Shown here: positions 43,938-53,168 of the stretch, piece after piece
Layout of the letters: every line of letters starts with the position of its first letter
Numbering within the stretch: the first letter of the stretch is position 1
NCBI RefSeq assembly: GCF_900115015.1
Contig: NZ_FOUZ01000014.1
Coordinates: 1-64,000, forward strand
DNA from: Algoriella xinjiangensis
GTDB lineage: Bacteria; Bacteroidota; Bacteroidia; Flavobacteriales; Weeksellaceae
Direction: 5' to 3'
Length of the DNA stretch: 64,000 nt
Notes under the pieces: generated by a model
Seen by the model: only the letters and a program-made list of their open reading frames with translations
Told to the model about the DNA's origin: nothing
Databases searched by the model: none
Program-made: the position numbers and the translations under genes

Positions 43938-45734
43938 ATGAATTTAGTTCAGCTGTTCAAAAATTTAAAACCTTTTGTAAAACCTTATCGTCCGTTAGTT
44001 ATTGCAACTTTGCTTTTAACCTTAGTTGGTTCGCTTACTTCTCAGGTTAACGCAATTATTTTACAATATACCGTAGATTCTATTAACGGTTTAGTTGAAG
44101 CCGGAAAAGGTCTAAAAGAAGGTTTAAAAATCATTGTATTTATTTCGGCTGTTTTAATGACCAAAGAAATTCTAAATGCTTTTATCACGTTTGGACAGAA
44201 ATATTACGGTGAAAAACTTCGAATATTTGTTTCGCAAGATTTAGCTCAAGCCATAATCGAAAAAATATTGACATATCGAATGGCTTTTTATACCAATCAA
44301 GATAATCAAGCAGGTAAATTACAAACCCGTATTGATCGCGGAATAGAAAGTTTAACACGTTTGGTTCAGAATTTTTTCATCGATATTCTTCCACTTTTCG
44401 CCAATTCAATCGTTGCATTAATTTTAATGTTTAATGCTAATTTTTACGTTGGTTTGGTCGGACTTTGCATCGTTCCAATTTATTTTATAATTACACAACA
44501 ACAAGCCAAAAAACTGAGCGGTTGGCGAAGAAATTTAAGAGGTTATCGCGAACAAAAATCGCAAGGAATTATTAGTATTATTGATTCTATTACCGTTATA
44601 AAATCGTTTAATAGAGAAGATATTGAAGGCAAAAAACAACTCGATTTACAAAAAGAGTTGACCAATAATCAAATGCAAACGCGAAAAACGAGTTTCTTTT
44701 TTGATGGTTTAAAATCTTTTATCGAGCAATTTGGCGTGGTTATTATTATTATTTTGACTTCGTATTTAGTGCTTGATGGACAAATGACGATTGGAGCAAT
44801 TATGTTTCATATCCTTTTGTTTAACAATGTTTCGGCGCCAATTCGACAATTGCATCGTATTTATGACGAAATGAATGATGCGATGATTTATTCTGAAAGC
44901 TTTTTTGGAATTCTGAAAGCTGATGACGAAAAAGAATCTTCGGGAAATTATATTCCAACAGAGTTAAAAGGAAAGTTTGAAATAAAAGATGTTAATTTCT
45001 CTTACCCAAATGGTTACAAAGCTTTAAAAAATATAAATATGACCGTGCAACCAAATAAAATTACGGCTTTGGTTGGATTATCTGGTGCAGGAAAAAGTAC
45101 AATTATTAATCTATTAGATAAATTTTATCAACCAGATTCGGGTAAAATTCTTTTGGATGGAATTGATTTAGAAGAATATGATACGCAATATTTACGTGAA
45201 AATATTGGTTTAGTTTTGCAAAAAAATCACATTTTTAATGGAACAATCGAAGAAAATATTCGGTACGGAAATGTAAATGCAAGCTTTGATGAGATTAGAA
45301 ATGCAGCTGAAAAAGCATATATCCACGAACAAATTATGGATTTGCCCGAACAATATCAGTCAAAAGCATTATTGCTTTCGGGTGGACAACAACAACGTAT
45401 TGCGATTGCGCGTATGTTTCTAAAAAATCCGCCAATTATTTTCTTAGACGAGCCTACTGCAAGTTTGGATGCGATTGCGACAGAACAAATTAAAAATAGT
45501 TTAGATGCGATTAAAAAAGATCGTACAGTAATTATTATTTCGCATAGTATTTCTCAAATTATAGATTCTGATTATACTTATGTGATGAAGCAAGGCGAAG
45601 TTGTGGAGCACGGTGTACACGAGGATGTGTATAAAATGCATGGAACTTATAAAGAAATTTTTGATGCAATGGCAAAAAGTTTGAACATTGATAAAATTGC
45701 CAAAACTTTTGACGACGAAGAAGAAAATTATTAG
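43938..45734 (+). CDS. ABC transporter, fused permease and ATPase
   Basis: The 598-residue half-transporter has an N-terminal six-helix exporter domain at about 15-310. The C-terminal ATPase has a Walker A GLSGAGKST near residue 377, the signature LSGGQQQR near 480, Walker B IIFLDEP near 500 and a switch His in IIISHS. It would act as a homodimer (or with a partner) in the inner membrane exporting lipids, drugs or peptides. It is linked to the FUSC gene upstream and ended by a perfect palindromic terminator. Confidence 0.95.
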   Translation: MNLVQLFKNLKPFVKPYRPLVIATLLLTLVGSLTSQVNAIILQYTVDSINGLVEAGKGLKEGLKIIVFISAVLMTKEILNAFITFGQKYYGEKLRIFVSQDLAQAIIEKILTYRMAFYTNQDNQAGKLQTRIDRGIESLTRLVQNFFIDILPLFANSIVALILMFNANFYVGLVGLCIVPIYFIITQQQAKKLSGWRRNLRGYREQKSQGIISIIDSITVIKSFNREDIEGKKQLDLQKELTNNQMQTRKTSFFFDGLKSFIEQFGVVIIIILTSYLVLDGQMTIGAIMFHILLFNNVSAPIRQLHRIYDEMNDAMIYSESFFGILKADDEKESSGNYIPTELKGKFEIKDVNFSYPNGYKALKNINMTVQPNKITALVGLSGAGKSTIINLLDKFYQPDSGKILLDGIDLEEYDTQYLRENIGLVLQKNHIFNGTIEENIRYGNVNASFDEIRNAAEKAYIHEQIMDLPEQYQSKALLLSGGQQQRIAIARMFLKNPPIIFLDEPTASLDAIATEQIKNSLDAIKKDRTVIIISHSISQIIDSDYTYVMKQGEVVEHGVHEDVYKMHGTYKEIFDAMAKSLNIDKIAKTFDDEEENY

Positions 45735-45737
45735 AAA

Positions 45738-45767
45738 TAAAAAAGCGGCTAAATTTAGCCGCTTTTT
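45738..45767. terminator. Perfect palindromic bidirectional terminator
   Basis: A 30-bp perfect palindrome (AAAAAAGCGGCTAAA and its complement) separates the ABC gene (+) from the tail-collar operon (-). Confidence 0.88.
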
Positions 45768-45780
45768 TATTTTTGTTAAG

Positions 45781-46038
45781 TTAAATTTTATTCTGAATTA
45801 ATTTATTTCTAAATCGATAAGCGACAAATACGCCCGCTACGATAAGCAAAATAAGATAACCATCTATTGGTGCAGTAACTGGATCTTGACCAGCATCATG
45901 ACCTCCAGGATCTGTAGAAGAAGATTCGCTTCCACTAAAAAAACTTACTTCAACTTCATCATTTTGAGCAGCTAAAAAAGAATTTGAACAGATGAACATT
46001 GTTAAACATATTCCGAACGTTTTTATTAATTTTTTCAT
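45781..46038 (-). CDS. Small exported protein with PIDG-hydrophobic-basic C-terminus
   Basis: The 85-residue protein has a signal peptide (1-24, ending LAAQ), then an acidic Ser/Gly/Asp-rich linker (VSFFSGSESSSTDPGGHDAG). It ends with PIDGYLILLIVAGVFVAYRF and basic residues. A short motif, a hydrophobic helix and a basic end make a CTERM-like sorting tail; I recall PIDG-type tails on similar small flavobacterial proteins. It is the last gene of the six-gene tail-collar operon, 5 bp after the large T9SS gene. Function is unknown; it might be a membrane anchor or linker partner of its neighbour. Confidence 0.75.
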   Translation of the reverse strand: MKKLIKTFGICLTMFICSNSFLAAQNDEVEVSFFSGSESSSTDPGGHDAGQDPVTAPIDGYLILLIVAGVFVAYRFRNKLIQNKI

Positions 46039-46043
46039 ACTGA

Positions 46044-49000
46044 TTATTTTATGATTATTTTTTTAGATGTATTTGTACCATTTATCAATTCTACCCAAAC
46101 AACTAAAACTTGTCCTTTTGCATTTGTTTGAATAGCTGTTTCTAACGTATTAAGATTTGTAACTAATTTTATTAGTTTTCCGTCTAAATCATAGATTTTA
46201 ACTGATTTTAATTTTTCGTTAGATTTTATAACAACTGTACTTTCTTTGGTATAAATATCTACTCCATTCACCTTATCTAATTCGTTTGTTGACAATAAAG
46301 CACTGTTATAAATAATTTCGAAACGATTTTTATAATATCCTTTATCACTAATAAAATGATAGTCTTCTTTTGATAAATCAGTGTAAGATTTTGTTTCGTT
46401 ATCAATTAAATAAATAGATTGTTCTTGTGAAAATAATCCATTCGTTTTTGCGCGTTTTATCGTATAATTTCCAGGCGTTAAGAATTTTACTGCTAATCCA
46501 AATCTATCATCCAAATCAAATTGATTTCCTCTTCCTTGAATTGACATTTCTTTGTCTTTAATTAATGAGTAAATTCCTGGGTAAACTTGCATTGGTTCCG
46601 AATCAAAATTACTTTCATATTCTTTTGTAGAACCTTCTTTATAAGCGATTAGTGTTGAATTTAAAATCATTGATTCATTTGTTAGGCTTAGCCAAAACTT
46701 ATCATCTTCTGTTTGATTTTTATAACTAATTATTGGAGTATTACCACTTGGTGCTACTCGTATAGAATTATTAAACATGATAAGTCCTTGGTTTTGTATT
46801 TGTACTATAAACCCTTGTCCAACATCTAAAATATTACTTGTTATTGACGGATCGTCCCAACCAAGTGTTGGATTATAAACAGCCCAATTATTCCCATTAA
46901 ATTCTCCATTTACAATTGGTTTACTATGTGTCCAAACAAATACTTTAGAAATATTAAGAGGTTGATTAAGATTTACAAAACGTGACAAATCAATTGGAGA
47001 AGGATATGGATTTCCTATTGCATTATTACCAAAATTACTTTTAAAAGCTGGTTTAATAAAAAGTCCATTTATTGGTATACCTGTAAAAGTTCCTTCAAAT
47101 ACTCTTGAAGGTCCATTACCATAATCATTAAAATCATTTGGCGCTCTAAAAGCAATATACTCACCTTCTAAAAATAAATCTGGAGACTTAATGTTGTTTA
47201 CCCAAGCGTTTGTTTTTTCATCATAACGATAAAATCTATTTGGTAATGTATTTGGCGATAATGCAAGAATATTTTGCCCTAAAACTGGCGAAGACCAATC
47301 CATTGTTTCAAGCCTATAAACAGGTTTAGACTTGCGTTTAAAACTAATGATTGCGTTGTTCTTTAACAAATCATTTCTTTGAATTAAATATGCTCCGTGT
47401 TCAAATACAACTTGATGAGTTGTATTATTTACTTCTTCTAAAATATCATAAACAACTCCTTTTGGCACAACAACATCCGCTTCAAATGTTAACGACTTTG
47501 CAGTTATATTAGCTGGATAGGATGCTCTTAAAATTGCTTTTTTCGTTACATCCGGAGATCCATTATTCCATTGTCCGTTTTCCCAAATTGTTGTTTTACT
47601 TATTACAAATTTTATAGTTGTACTATTGCCTGCAATATCAGTTACAATTAATGTATAATTACCTTCTGCTACTAGAATTGTTCCATTTGAAAATGATGCA
47701 TCATTAAGTGTAGCGAAACCTTCGTTAAAAGTAGGCATAACATCTTCACTATAAATACCATTATTTACAACTCCAGTAACTATTGGTGCAAATGTGTCTA
47801 TTGTTATATTTACAGGATTTGTTGCTAAGCTTATATTACCACTATTATTAATTGCTTTTGCAGTAATCGTATGTGAGCCTTCTGCTAATACTGATGTAGT
47901 TATTGTCCAATTACCATTATTAGCTAAACCATTTCCTATTTGTGTAGTTCCGTCAGTATCATAAAGAAATACATTACTACCTGCTTCTGCTGTTCCTGAG
48001 AAAATAAGAGAATTAAGTTTTGTTATATTATCTGAATTACTATTCCCTGTATCAGAATTTGCACTAAGAACTGGTGTACTTGGTTTAGCAGTTCTAATTC
48101 CATTTACAACAATATTTTTATTTGCTCCTAATGATTCACTACTTCCGGGTGTAGCTAATGTTAAAATAGCATTATTACCATTAGAATCTTTTATACTACC
48201 TCCATTTAAACTTAATGCGGTAGCTGATGTATAGTCTAAATCTTGAGAAATATCTCCTTCTTGAACGGTGTATTTAAACGTTAATATATTTGTTCCAGAT
48301 CCACTACTGTAATTAATTACTCGGTCTATAGCTCCCGTTTCTAGTGTCAATTGCGGTGTTCCTACAACAGTTATAAATTTATCAAAAGCTACATTTATAT
48401 TTAATTCTTGTCCTATTATATATGTACCATTAGCATTTAGAGAATTAACCAAAATAACTTTGGGATAATTTACCATTATACCTATAATATCCGGTGGTAA
48501 AACAACCTCATCTACATTTAAACTCGTTTTTATTGTAAAACTAGAAGCATTTATTGCTGATATAATATCAGTAATACCACTATAATTAACCTGTGTAATT
48601 ACTCCTTGATAAGCGTCTCTTGTTGTGTTTGAAACAATCGCTTCTTGCTTTTTTGATTTATCTAAATTAGGTTTTAATGAACTTGATGAAGATAAATTTG
48701 GCATTAAATTATCCCAATTTGGTCTATTAATTAACATTGCAGCTTCTAATCCTTTTGCAGCCAAATTAGTGTAAGCAAACAATTGATCACCGGCAATACC
48801 TAACTCTATTTGATTTGTTATATTTATCACCGTACCTATTGATGCTATTGGATAGGGTGCCAATGTAATTTTAATAGAAGTTCCTTTTTTTAATTCCGAA
48901 GTACGACTCCATTCTATAATTCCATCGGTTTTTGAATCTGTAGGTGTTTGTAATACGATTGAAGGTGAATTTACTTTCACTCCAAAATCTGTAAAATAAA

Positions 49001-49196
49001 CAGGTGTAGCAGCTGGTAAATCTTCTAACAGAACAAATGAAAATTCATCATTTCTATCATAAGAGTTGGCATTATTAACAATTTTGTAACCTGTAAATGC
49101 CAAAATTCCAGATGAATTCTGCGCTTGCAAGCCAAGTGGTACTATAAGGAGGAGAATAAATAAGTGAATCTTAACGAAAGTGTAGATTTTTTTCAT
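46044..49196 (-). CDS. Large T9SS surface protein with Ig-like domains
   Basis: The 1050-residue protein has a signal peptide (to about GLQAQ). An N-terminal beta-rich domain (about 30-245: FVLLEDLPAATPVYFTDFG, NWDNLMPNLSSSSS) is followed by a cadherin/Ig-like stretch at about 250-370 (FDKFITVVGTPQLTLETGAI, VQEGDISQDLDYTSATALSL). An Ig-like domain with FSGTAEAGSNVFLYDTDGTT, and another ending in TDIAGNSTTIKFV, come next. A region at about 530-960 resembles T9SS cell-surface proteins (NAIGNPYPSPIDLSRF). The terminal sorting domain (VDIYTKESTVVIKS, IYDLDGKLIKLV, KKIIIK end) completes it. Genome position, 13 bp after the binding-protein-like gene, suggests joint function. Confidence 0.9.
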   Translation of the reverse strand: MKKIYTFVKIHLFILLLIVPLGLQAQNSSGILAFTGYKIVNNANSYDRNDEFSFVLLEDLPAATPVYFTDFGVKVNSPSIVLQTPTDSKTDGIIEWSRTSELKKGTSIKITLAPYPIASIGTVINITNQIELGIAGDQLFAYTNLAAKGLEAAMLINRPNWDNLMPNLSSSSSLKPNLDKSKKQEAIVSNTTRDAYQGVITQVNYSGITDIISAINASSFTIKTSLNVDEVVLPPDIIGIMVNYPKVILVNSLNANGTYIIGQELNINVAFDKFITVVGTPQLTLETGAIDRVINYSSGSGTNILTFKYTVQEGDISQDLDYTSATALSLNGGSIKDSNGNNAILTLATPGSSESLGANKNIVVNGIRTAKPSTPVLSANSDTGNSNSDNITKLNSLIFSGTAEAGSNVFLYDTDGTTQIGNGLANNGNWTITTSVLAEGSHTITAKAINNSGNISLATNPVNITIDTFAPIVTGVVNNGIYSEDVMPTFNEGFATLNDASFSNGTILVAEGNYTLIVTDIAGNSTTIKFVISKTTIWENGQWNNGSPDVTKKAILRASYPANITAKSLTFEADVVVPKGVVYDILEEVNNTTHQVVFEHGAYLIQRNDLLKNNAIISFKRKSKPVYRLETMDWSSPVLGQNILALSPNTLPNRFYRYDEKTNAWVNNIKSPDLFLEGEYIAFRAPNDFNDYGNGPSRVFEGTFTGIPINGLFIKPAFKSNFGNNAIGNPYPSPIDLSRFVNLNQPLNISKVFVWTHSKPIVNGEFNGNNWAVYNPTLGWDDPSITSNILDVGQGFIVQIQNQGLIMFNNSIRVAPSGNTPIISYKNQTEDDKFWLSLTNESMILNSTLIAYKEGSTKEYESNFDSEPMQVYPGIYSLIKDKEMSIQGRGNQFDLDDRFGLAVKFLTPGNYTIKRAKTNGLFSQEQSIYLIDNETKSYTDLSKEDYHFISDKGYYKNRFEIIYNSALLSTNELDKVNGVDIYTKESTVVIKSNEKLKSVKIYDLDGKLIKLVTNLNTLETAIQTNAKGQVLVVWVELINGTNTSKKIIIK

Positions 49197-49209
49197 ATAA
49201 TATTTTTTT

Positions 49210-50307
49210 TTATGAACACAAGTAGGTGTTTATCCAACCTGCTTGATTAGGTGATTGGTTGGCAAGCTTAAAATTTTGCCAAGCTTCGTAGGTATCTTCG
49301 CTACTTAATTGTTCTATCAATAATTGTTTATTTTGGATAGACAAATAAGAAGCAGGCGTAATGATTGATTGAAAATCGTCATCATATTTAACACTTCCTC
49401 TTGTAAGTTGAAGCTCATCAAATTGATAATTATTTTGCTTTATGATATGATTAATCACGATTCCTAAATCCCATCCCAAAGCAGAAAAACAATTGGCTGA
49501 ACGATTATATTTTTCTTCAAAATTTTGAATAAATTCTTTATTTACAGCATTATCTAAAGTTTTGTCCCAGGCAATAAAACCTTTACTGTTACTCGCAATC
49601 AAAATATCATGTTGGACAGCTATAGATTCCATTAAAAATGTAGAACTTCCGAAGATGGAAACCAGTTGTTTATGTTCTAATTTTTTCCATTCTTCCCAAA
49701 AAACATTGGTTAATGGTGATGAATAAAAACATAACATAGCAGTTTCTGTTGTTTGTTCTTTTAATATTTCATCTAAAATATCCATTTCAAGAATTGGAGA
49801 AACTGTATGCGGAATAAAATTGTAGATAATTTCGCCACCTTTATTCATAAAAGCATCAGACATTATTTGACAAGGCGAATAACCACCTTCATAATAATTA
49901 GCCATAACAATTGCTTGCTTTTGCGTTATCTTTTGCCCAGTCATGTAACTCAAAAAAGTTTCTTGTAAATTCAAGAAAAATAGATGTTTATGACCTTCCC
50001 AATTTATAGGCATTTTGGCTCCCATATTTACTACAAAAAGATTGGTATTGGTTGTTTCTAATAAGTTTGTTAAACATTCAACTTTTGGAAAATCGACAAA
50101 TGCAACCAATAAATCAATTTGCTTATTTAAGATAAAATCTTCTGCTTTTGATAGTATATCATTTTCATCAGTTCCAAAACCTATTGATGCACTGTACCAT
50201 TCAATAACTTCATCATGAAACTGTAAACACTGTTGTAGTGCAAGATAAAAATCATACCCTAACTGCGGATGCGTAGTTGATTGAGGCAATAAAACTGCTA
50301 TTTTCAT
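49210..50307 (-). CDS. Periplasmic-binding-protein-like protein lacking a signal peptide
   Basis: The 365-residue protein resembles type I substrate-binding proteins (Peripla_BP_6 fold). It has IAVLLPQSTTHPQLGYDFYL, a first-domain Rossmann-like strand order, VVNMGAKMP, KQAIVMANYYEGGYSPCQIM, SIFGSSTFLMES and SALGWDLGIVINH. The start at 50307 gives no signal peptide or lipobox, and no upstream in-frame extension is evident because the preceding gene ends 8 bp away. It would thus be cytosolic or exported unusually. No ABC permease is nearby. It sits between tail-collar and T9SS genes in one operon. Confidence 0.78.
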   Translation of the reverse strand: MKIAVLLPQSTTHPQLGYDFYLALQQCLQFHDEVIEWYSASIGFGTDENDILSKAEDFILNKQIDLLVAFVDFPKVECLTNLLETTNTNLFVVNMGAKMPINWEGHKHLFFLNLQETFLSYMTGQKITQKQAIVMANYYEGGYSPCQIMSDAFMNKGGEIIYNFIPHTVSPILEMDILDEILKEQTTETAMLCFYSSPLTNVFWEEWKKLEHKQLVSIFGSSTFLMESIAVQHDILIASNSKGFIAWDKTLDNAVNKEFIQNFEEKYNRSANCFSALGWDLGIVINHIIKQNNYQFDELQLTRGSVKYDDDFQSIITPASYLSIQNKQLLIEQLSSEDTYEAWQNFKLANQSPNQAGWINTYLCS

Positions 50308-50315
50308 ACGTAAAA

Positions 50316-50855
50316 TTAAGGTCGTGATGGAAAAATACCTTCTAGTGCTATAATAAAATTTAGAGCAACAGAAGGCATCATATTATTATGTGGTAGATTA
50401 CCGCCCGTGACATTTAATGCGGAAGTATACATTGTGTTTGTCGTCTCATTTCCTTTTATGTTTCCAAATCTTTCTGTGGTAGGATCTATTGCCATAAACT
50501 TACCCTCTGGGCTTGTACTATTACCAGAACGAGAGGCTTGTACATATCCTGTACTTTTAGTAACTGCATGCGTATGCGTTGGTATATTATTAGTATTTAA
50601 AGCAACAATTTCTGCACCTCCAGTTTGCCCTAAAACATAATTAGTTCCTCCGCTTAGCCCTTGATGTATAGGTACCCTTCCTTTAAGATCTGGCAATCCA
50701 AATTTATTTACACCATCTCCACCATAGGTAGTACCTATTAAAGTATAAAGAGCTTGATATTGACTAATATCTAATAATTGTCCACCGCAAAAAGCCCATC
50801 CTAAAGGAGCAAAATTTCCACCAAACATTCTAATTTCACCTATATATTGATCCAT
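50316..50855 (-). CDS. Phage tail-collar domain (Mdp-like) protein 3
   Basis: The 179-residue protein opens with GEIRMFGGNFAPLGWAFCGG, then LYTLIGTTYGGDG, FGLPDLKGRVP, THTHAV and terminal HNNMMPSVALNFIIALEGIF. This is the tail-collar/microcystin-dependent protein (Mdp) family plan, derived from phage T4 gp12-like collar domains. No signal peptide is present. It is third of three tandem paralogues. No other phage genes are nearby, so it is part of a domesticated or bacterial system. Confidence 0.9.
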   Translation of the reverse strand: MDQYIGEIRMFGGNFAPLGWAFCGGQLLDISQYQALYTLIGTTYGGDGVNKFGLPDLKGRVPIHQGLSGGTNYVLGQTGGAEIVALNTNNIPTHTHAVTKSTGYVQASRSGNSTSPEGKFMAIDPTTERFGNIKGNETTNTMYTSALNVTGGNLPHNNMMPSVALNFIIALEGIFPSRP

Positions 50856-50888
50856 ATCTCAAAATAATTTATTTAAAAAATTCATTTA

Positions 50889-51434
50889 CTAAAACCTTTG
50901 TGGATAAATCCCATATAAGGCAATACAAAAATTTAAAGCTAAATAGGGCTGCATATTATTGTGTGATTGATTACCGCCTATATATGATGATTCTATTTTA
51001 AGTTCACTATTACTTACATCTACACTTTTTAATAAAGCTGTACTAAAATGTTTATCTCCATTTACCTTTACTAATGACGCATTAGTAGGATTAGTTGTAT
51101 CTGCAACTGTAGCAACAGATTGCTTTACTCCTATTTCATGGTTATGCGCTGGAAATTCATTAACTGATAATGTTTCACTTTCACTACCTATCTTTTCTCC
51201 TAATACTCTAGGGGAAAGTCCTGGACCTTGACCAAAACCTATAGGTACACTTCCTTGTAGATTAGGTAATGCAAAAGTAGTCCGACCATCTCCACCATAC
51301 ATAGTACCTAATAAAGAAAATAGAGCTGTGTTTTGATTAATTTGTAAAAGTTGGCCATTACAACTAGCCCAATATAGTGGAGGAAAATTAAATCCGAAAA
51401 TATGTATTTCTCCTAAGTATGGTTCAGCACTCAT
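50889..51434 (-). CDS. Phage tail-collar domain (Mdp-like) protein 2
   Basis: The 181-residue paralogue reads YLGEIHIFGFNFPPLYWASC, then LFSLLGTMYGGDGRTTFALP, NLQGSVPIGFG, FPAHNHEIG and terminal HNNMQPYLALNFCIALYGIY. No signal peptide is visible. It is 24 bp after paralogue 1 and 33 bp before paralogue 3. The variable middle (about 85-155) is Ser/Thr/Asn-rich and differs from the other two, as expected for a binding tip. Confidence 0.9.
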   Translation of the reverse strand: MSAEPYLGEIHIFGFNFPPLYWASCNGQLLQINQNTALFSLLGTMYGGDGRTTFALPNLQGSVPIGFGQGPGLSPRVLGEKIGSESETLSVNEFPAHNHEIGVKQSVATVADTTNPTNASLVKVNGDKHFSTALLKSVDVSNSELKIESSYIGGNQSHNNMQPYLALNFCIALYGIYPQRF

Positions 51435-51458
51435 TGTTATAAAATTTTTAAAAATTAA

Positions 51459-52085
51459 TTAATTTCGAGATGGAAAAATCCCATATAATGCAATACAAAA
51501 ATTTAAAGCCAAATAGGGCTGCATATTATTGTGTGGTTGATTGCCTCCTACATTTGTTACATTAGAAATCAATTCTATTTCTTCATCATAACTATCCGAA
51601 TACTGTTTGCTTGCATTTGGATTATCAACCAAATAATTATTGACAGGATTATCTGTTAAAAAATTAGGATTTCCAATATTTTTTTTAGCAGAAGTTGTAA
51701 CACCATGATTATGAATAGGTATTTCGTTTATTGATAGTTGATGAGTTGCACTACCTCCAGTATTACCTAAATCACTTAGTTGACTAAAATGCATTGGTGC
51801 TCTTCCTTGTAAATTAGGTAATGCAAATGTATTTACTCCATCTCCTCCATACCTAATGCCTAATAAGGCAAATAGTGCTTGGTTTTGCTTAATTGATAAA
51901 AGTTGACCATTACAAGACATCCAATTTTTTGGGGCAAAAGAAAAAGAGAAAATACATATCTCTCCAATAAAAGCTTCTGTACCCCCTAACACATTATTTC
52001 CTATTGCAAAGGCTTTATTTGTAGATAAAGCAAGAGCACCTAATAAAAGTCCTCCCTTTTTTATAAAATCACGGCGATTGTTCAT
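51459..52085 (-). CDS. Phage tail-collar domain (Mdp-like) protein 1 with Tat-type signal
   Basis: The 208-residue protein is the first gene of the operon. Unlike paralogues 2 and 3 it has an N-terminal extension MNNRRDFIKKGGLLLGALAL followed by STNKAFA, a twin-arginine (RRDFIK) export signal with hydrophobic core and cleavage-like AFA. The mature part has the collar pattern GEICIFSFSFAPKNWMSCNG, LFALLGIRYGGDGVNTFALP, NLQGRAPMHFS, IPIHNHGV and terminal HNNMQPYLALNFCIALYGIF. Tat export implies that it folds before leaving the cytosol. Confidence 0.9.
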   Translation of the reverse strand: MNNRRDFIKKGGLLLGALALSTNKAFAIGNNVLGGTEAFIGEICIFSFSFAPKNWMSCNGQLLSIKQNQALFALLGIRYGGDGVNTFALPNLQGRAPMHFSQLSDLGNTGGSATHQLSINEIPIHNHGVTTSAKKNIGNPNFLTDNPVNNYLVDNPNASKQYSDSYDEEIELISNVTNVGGNQPHNNMQPYLALNFCIALYGIFPSRN

Positions 52086-52447
52086 CGTTATTCTTTTTAT
52101 GTTTTTAAAAACTTGAGGTATTTAGGTAGAAAGTATGTGCTACAAATAAAATAAATAATAAGCTTATTCTCTAGTTTTGAAAGAGGACATTAGGGTGGAC
52201 AAATTCGTTTATTAATTGATTATATACAATTAATTAAATCACATAAATAATTAATATAAAAATATTTACACTTCAAAATAAAAGAAAAAAATAACGATTT
52301 TATAAAAATTAAAATCGTTTAAATTAAAGTTTACTTGTAATTAATTTCAGTACTGATATATTCGAGAAAAAAGAAGAAAATTATTAAATATTTTTTGTCA
52401 TTCCAATTACATAAATCATTAACTTTAAAGATGTAATAGAGGTTAAC
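52086..52447. other. Divergent intergenic region, no gene seen
   Basis: About 360 bp of AT-rich DNA separate the tail-collar operon from a lipoprotein gene. It must contain both promoters, but no clear TAnnTTTG core, attachment site or small ORF was found. Confidence 0.4.
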
Positions 52448-53122
52448 ATGAAAAAAAATATTTGTTTCGTTATTATTTTTTTCTCCGTCATGCAATCATG
52501 TGAGAAAAAAAAGGAAGACAGCAAGGTTTTAGCACTAAATAATGCAACTTACGAAAATGCATTAGACGTTCCGGTGGATAAAGTTGGTGTAATTATTAAT
52601 ATAGATTCATTGGGATTTTTTAACCATAATTCGCAAAATTTAGAAGAAAACATCAATTCAGAAGTGATACAAAATCAAATTAAATTATTAAATACAAAGT
52701 TTGATGTTGCGCAATTGATAAAAGATAAATCGGTAAAAATTTTAGATGAAAATAATTATAAATACGACATGATTCATCAATTTAATCAAAACGAAATTCC
52801 GAAAGATTTGGTAACAAAAGAAAACGTGAAAAACGTAAATTTTGACCAATTACAAAAGAATTTTAACCAAGATGATTTAGTCGTGCTTAATGTAAAATCT
52901 GGTTTAGATTATAACCCAGATAATAAACAGAAATATGTAGCAAAAACCTATGTTTACCTTAATATTTTAGATTTAAAAAACAAGAAATTAAAATACAGCG
53001 AAACTATTGGTGGTACAAAATATATAGACGAAGTAGCGAGCAAAATTTCGACTAGTAATTTAGAGAAAAAACTAAAAGAATCTTTAACAGAAACATTAGA
53101 AATTATTGATAATAAATATTAA
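52448..53122 (+). CDS. Lipoprotein of unknown function
   Basis: The 224-residue protein has a lipoprotein signal with Cys18 (MQSCEKKK). The mature part has VGVIINIDSLGFF, FDVAQLIKDKSVKILDENNY, LVVLNVKSGLDYNPDNKQKY, VAKTYVYLNILDLKNKKLKY and SETIGGTKYIDEVASKI. This resembles outer-membrane lipoproteins that assemble beta sheet and share weak similarity with stress or copper-type lipoproteins, but no family is certain. A hairpin terminator follows at 53169. Confidence 0.75.
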   Translation: MKKNICFVIIFFSVMQSCEKKKEDSKVLALNNATYENALDVPVDKVGVIINIDSLGFFNHNSQNLEENINSEVIQNQIKLLNTKFDVAQLIKDKSVKILDENNYKYDMIHQFNQNEIPKDLVTKENVKNVNFDQLQKNFNQDDLVVLNVKSGLDYNPDNKQKYVAKTYVYLNILDLKNKKLKYSETIGGTKYIDEVASKISTSNLEKKLKESLTETLEIIDNKY

Positions 53123-53168
53123 AATACATTGAACTATGCCGCCAAATTTATTTGGCAATTTTTGGAAG

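Noticed and set aside
45781-52085. Prophage or phage-tail island because of the three tail-collar genes
   Set aside because: No terminase, capsid, portal, tail tube, integrase or lysis genes are nearby, and the genes are coupled to T9SS and binding-protein-like genes.
52086-52447. Small RNA or riboswitch in the long divergent intergenic region
   Set aside because: No stable conserved hairpin, terminator or promoter pair was seen in the AT-rich sequence.
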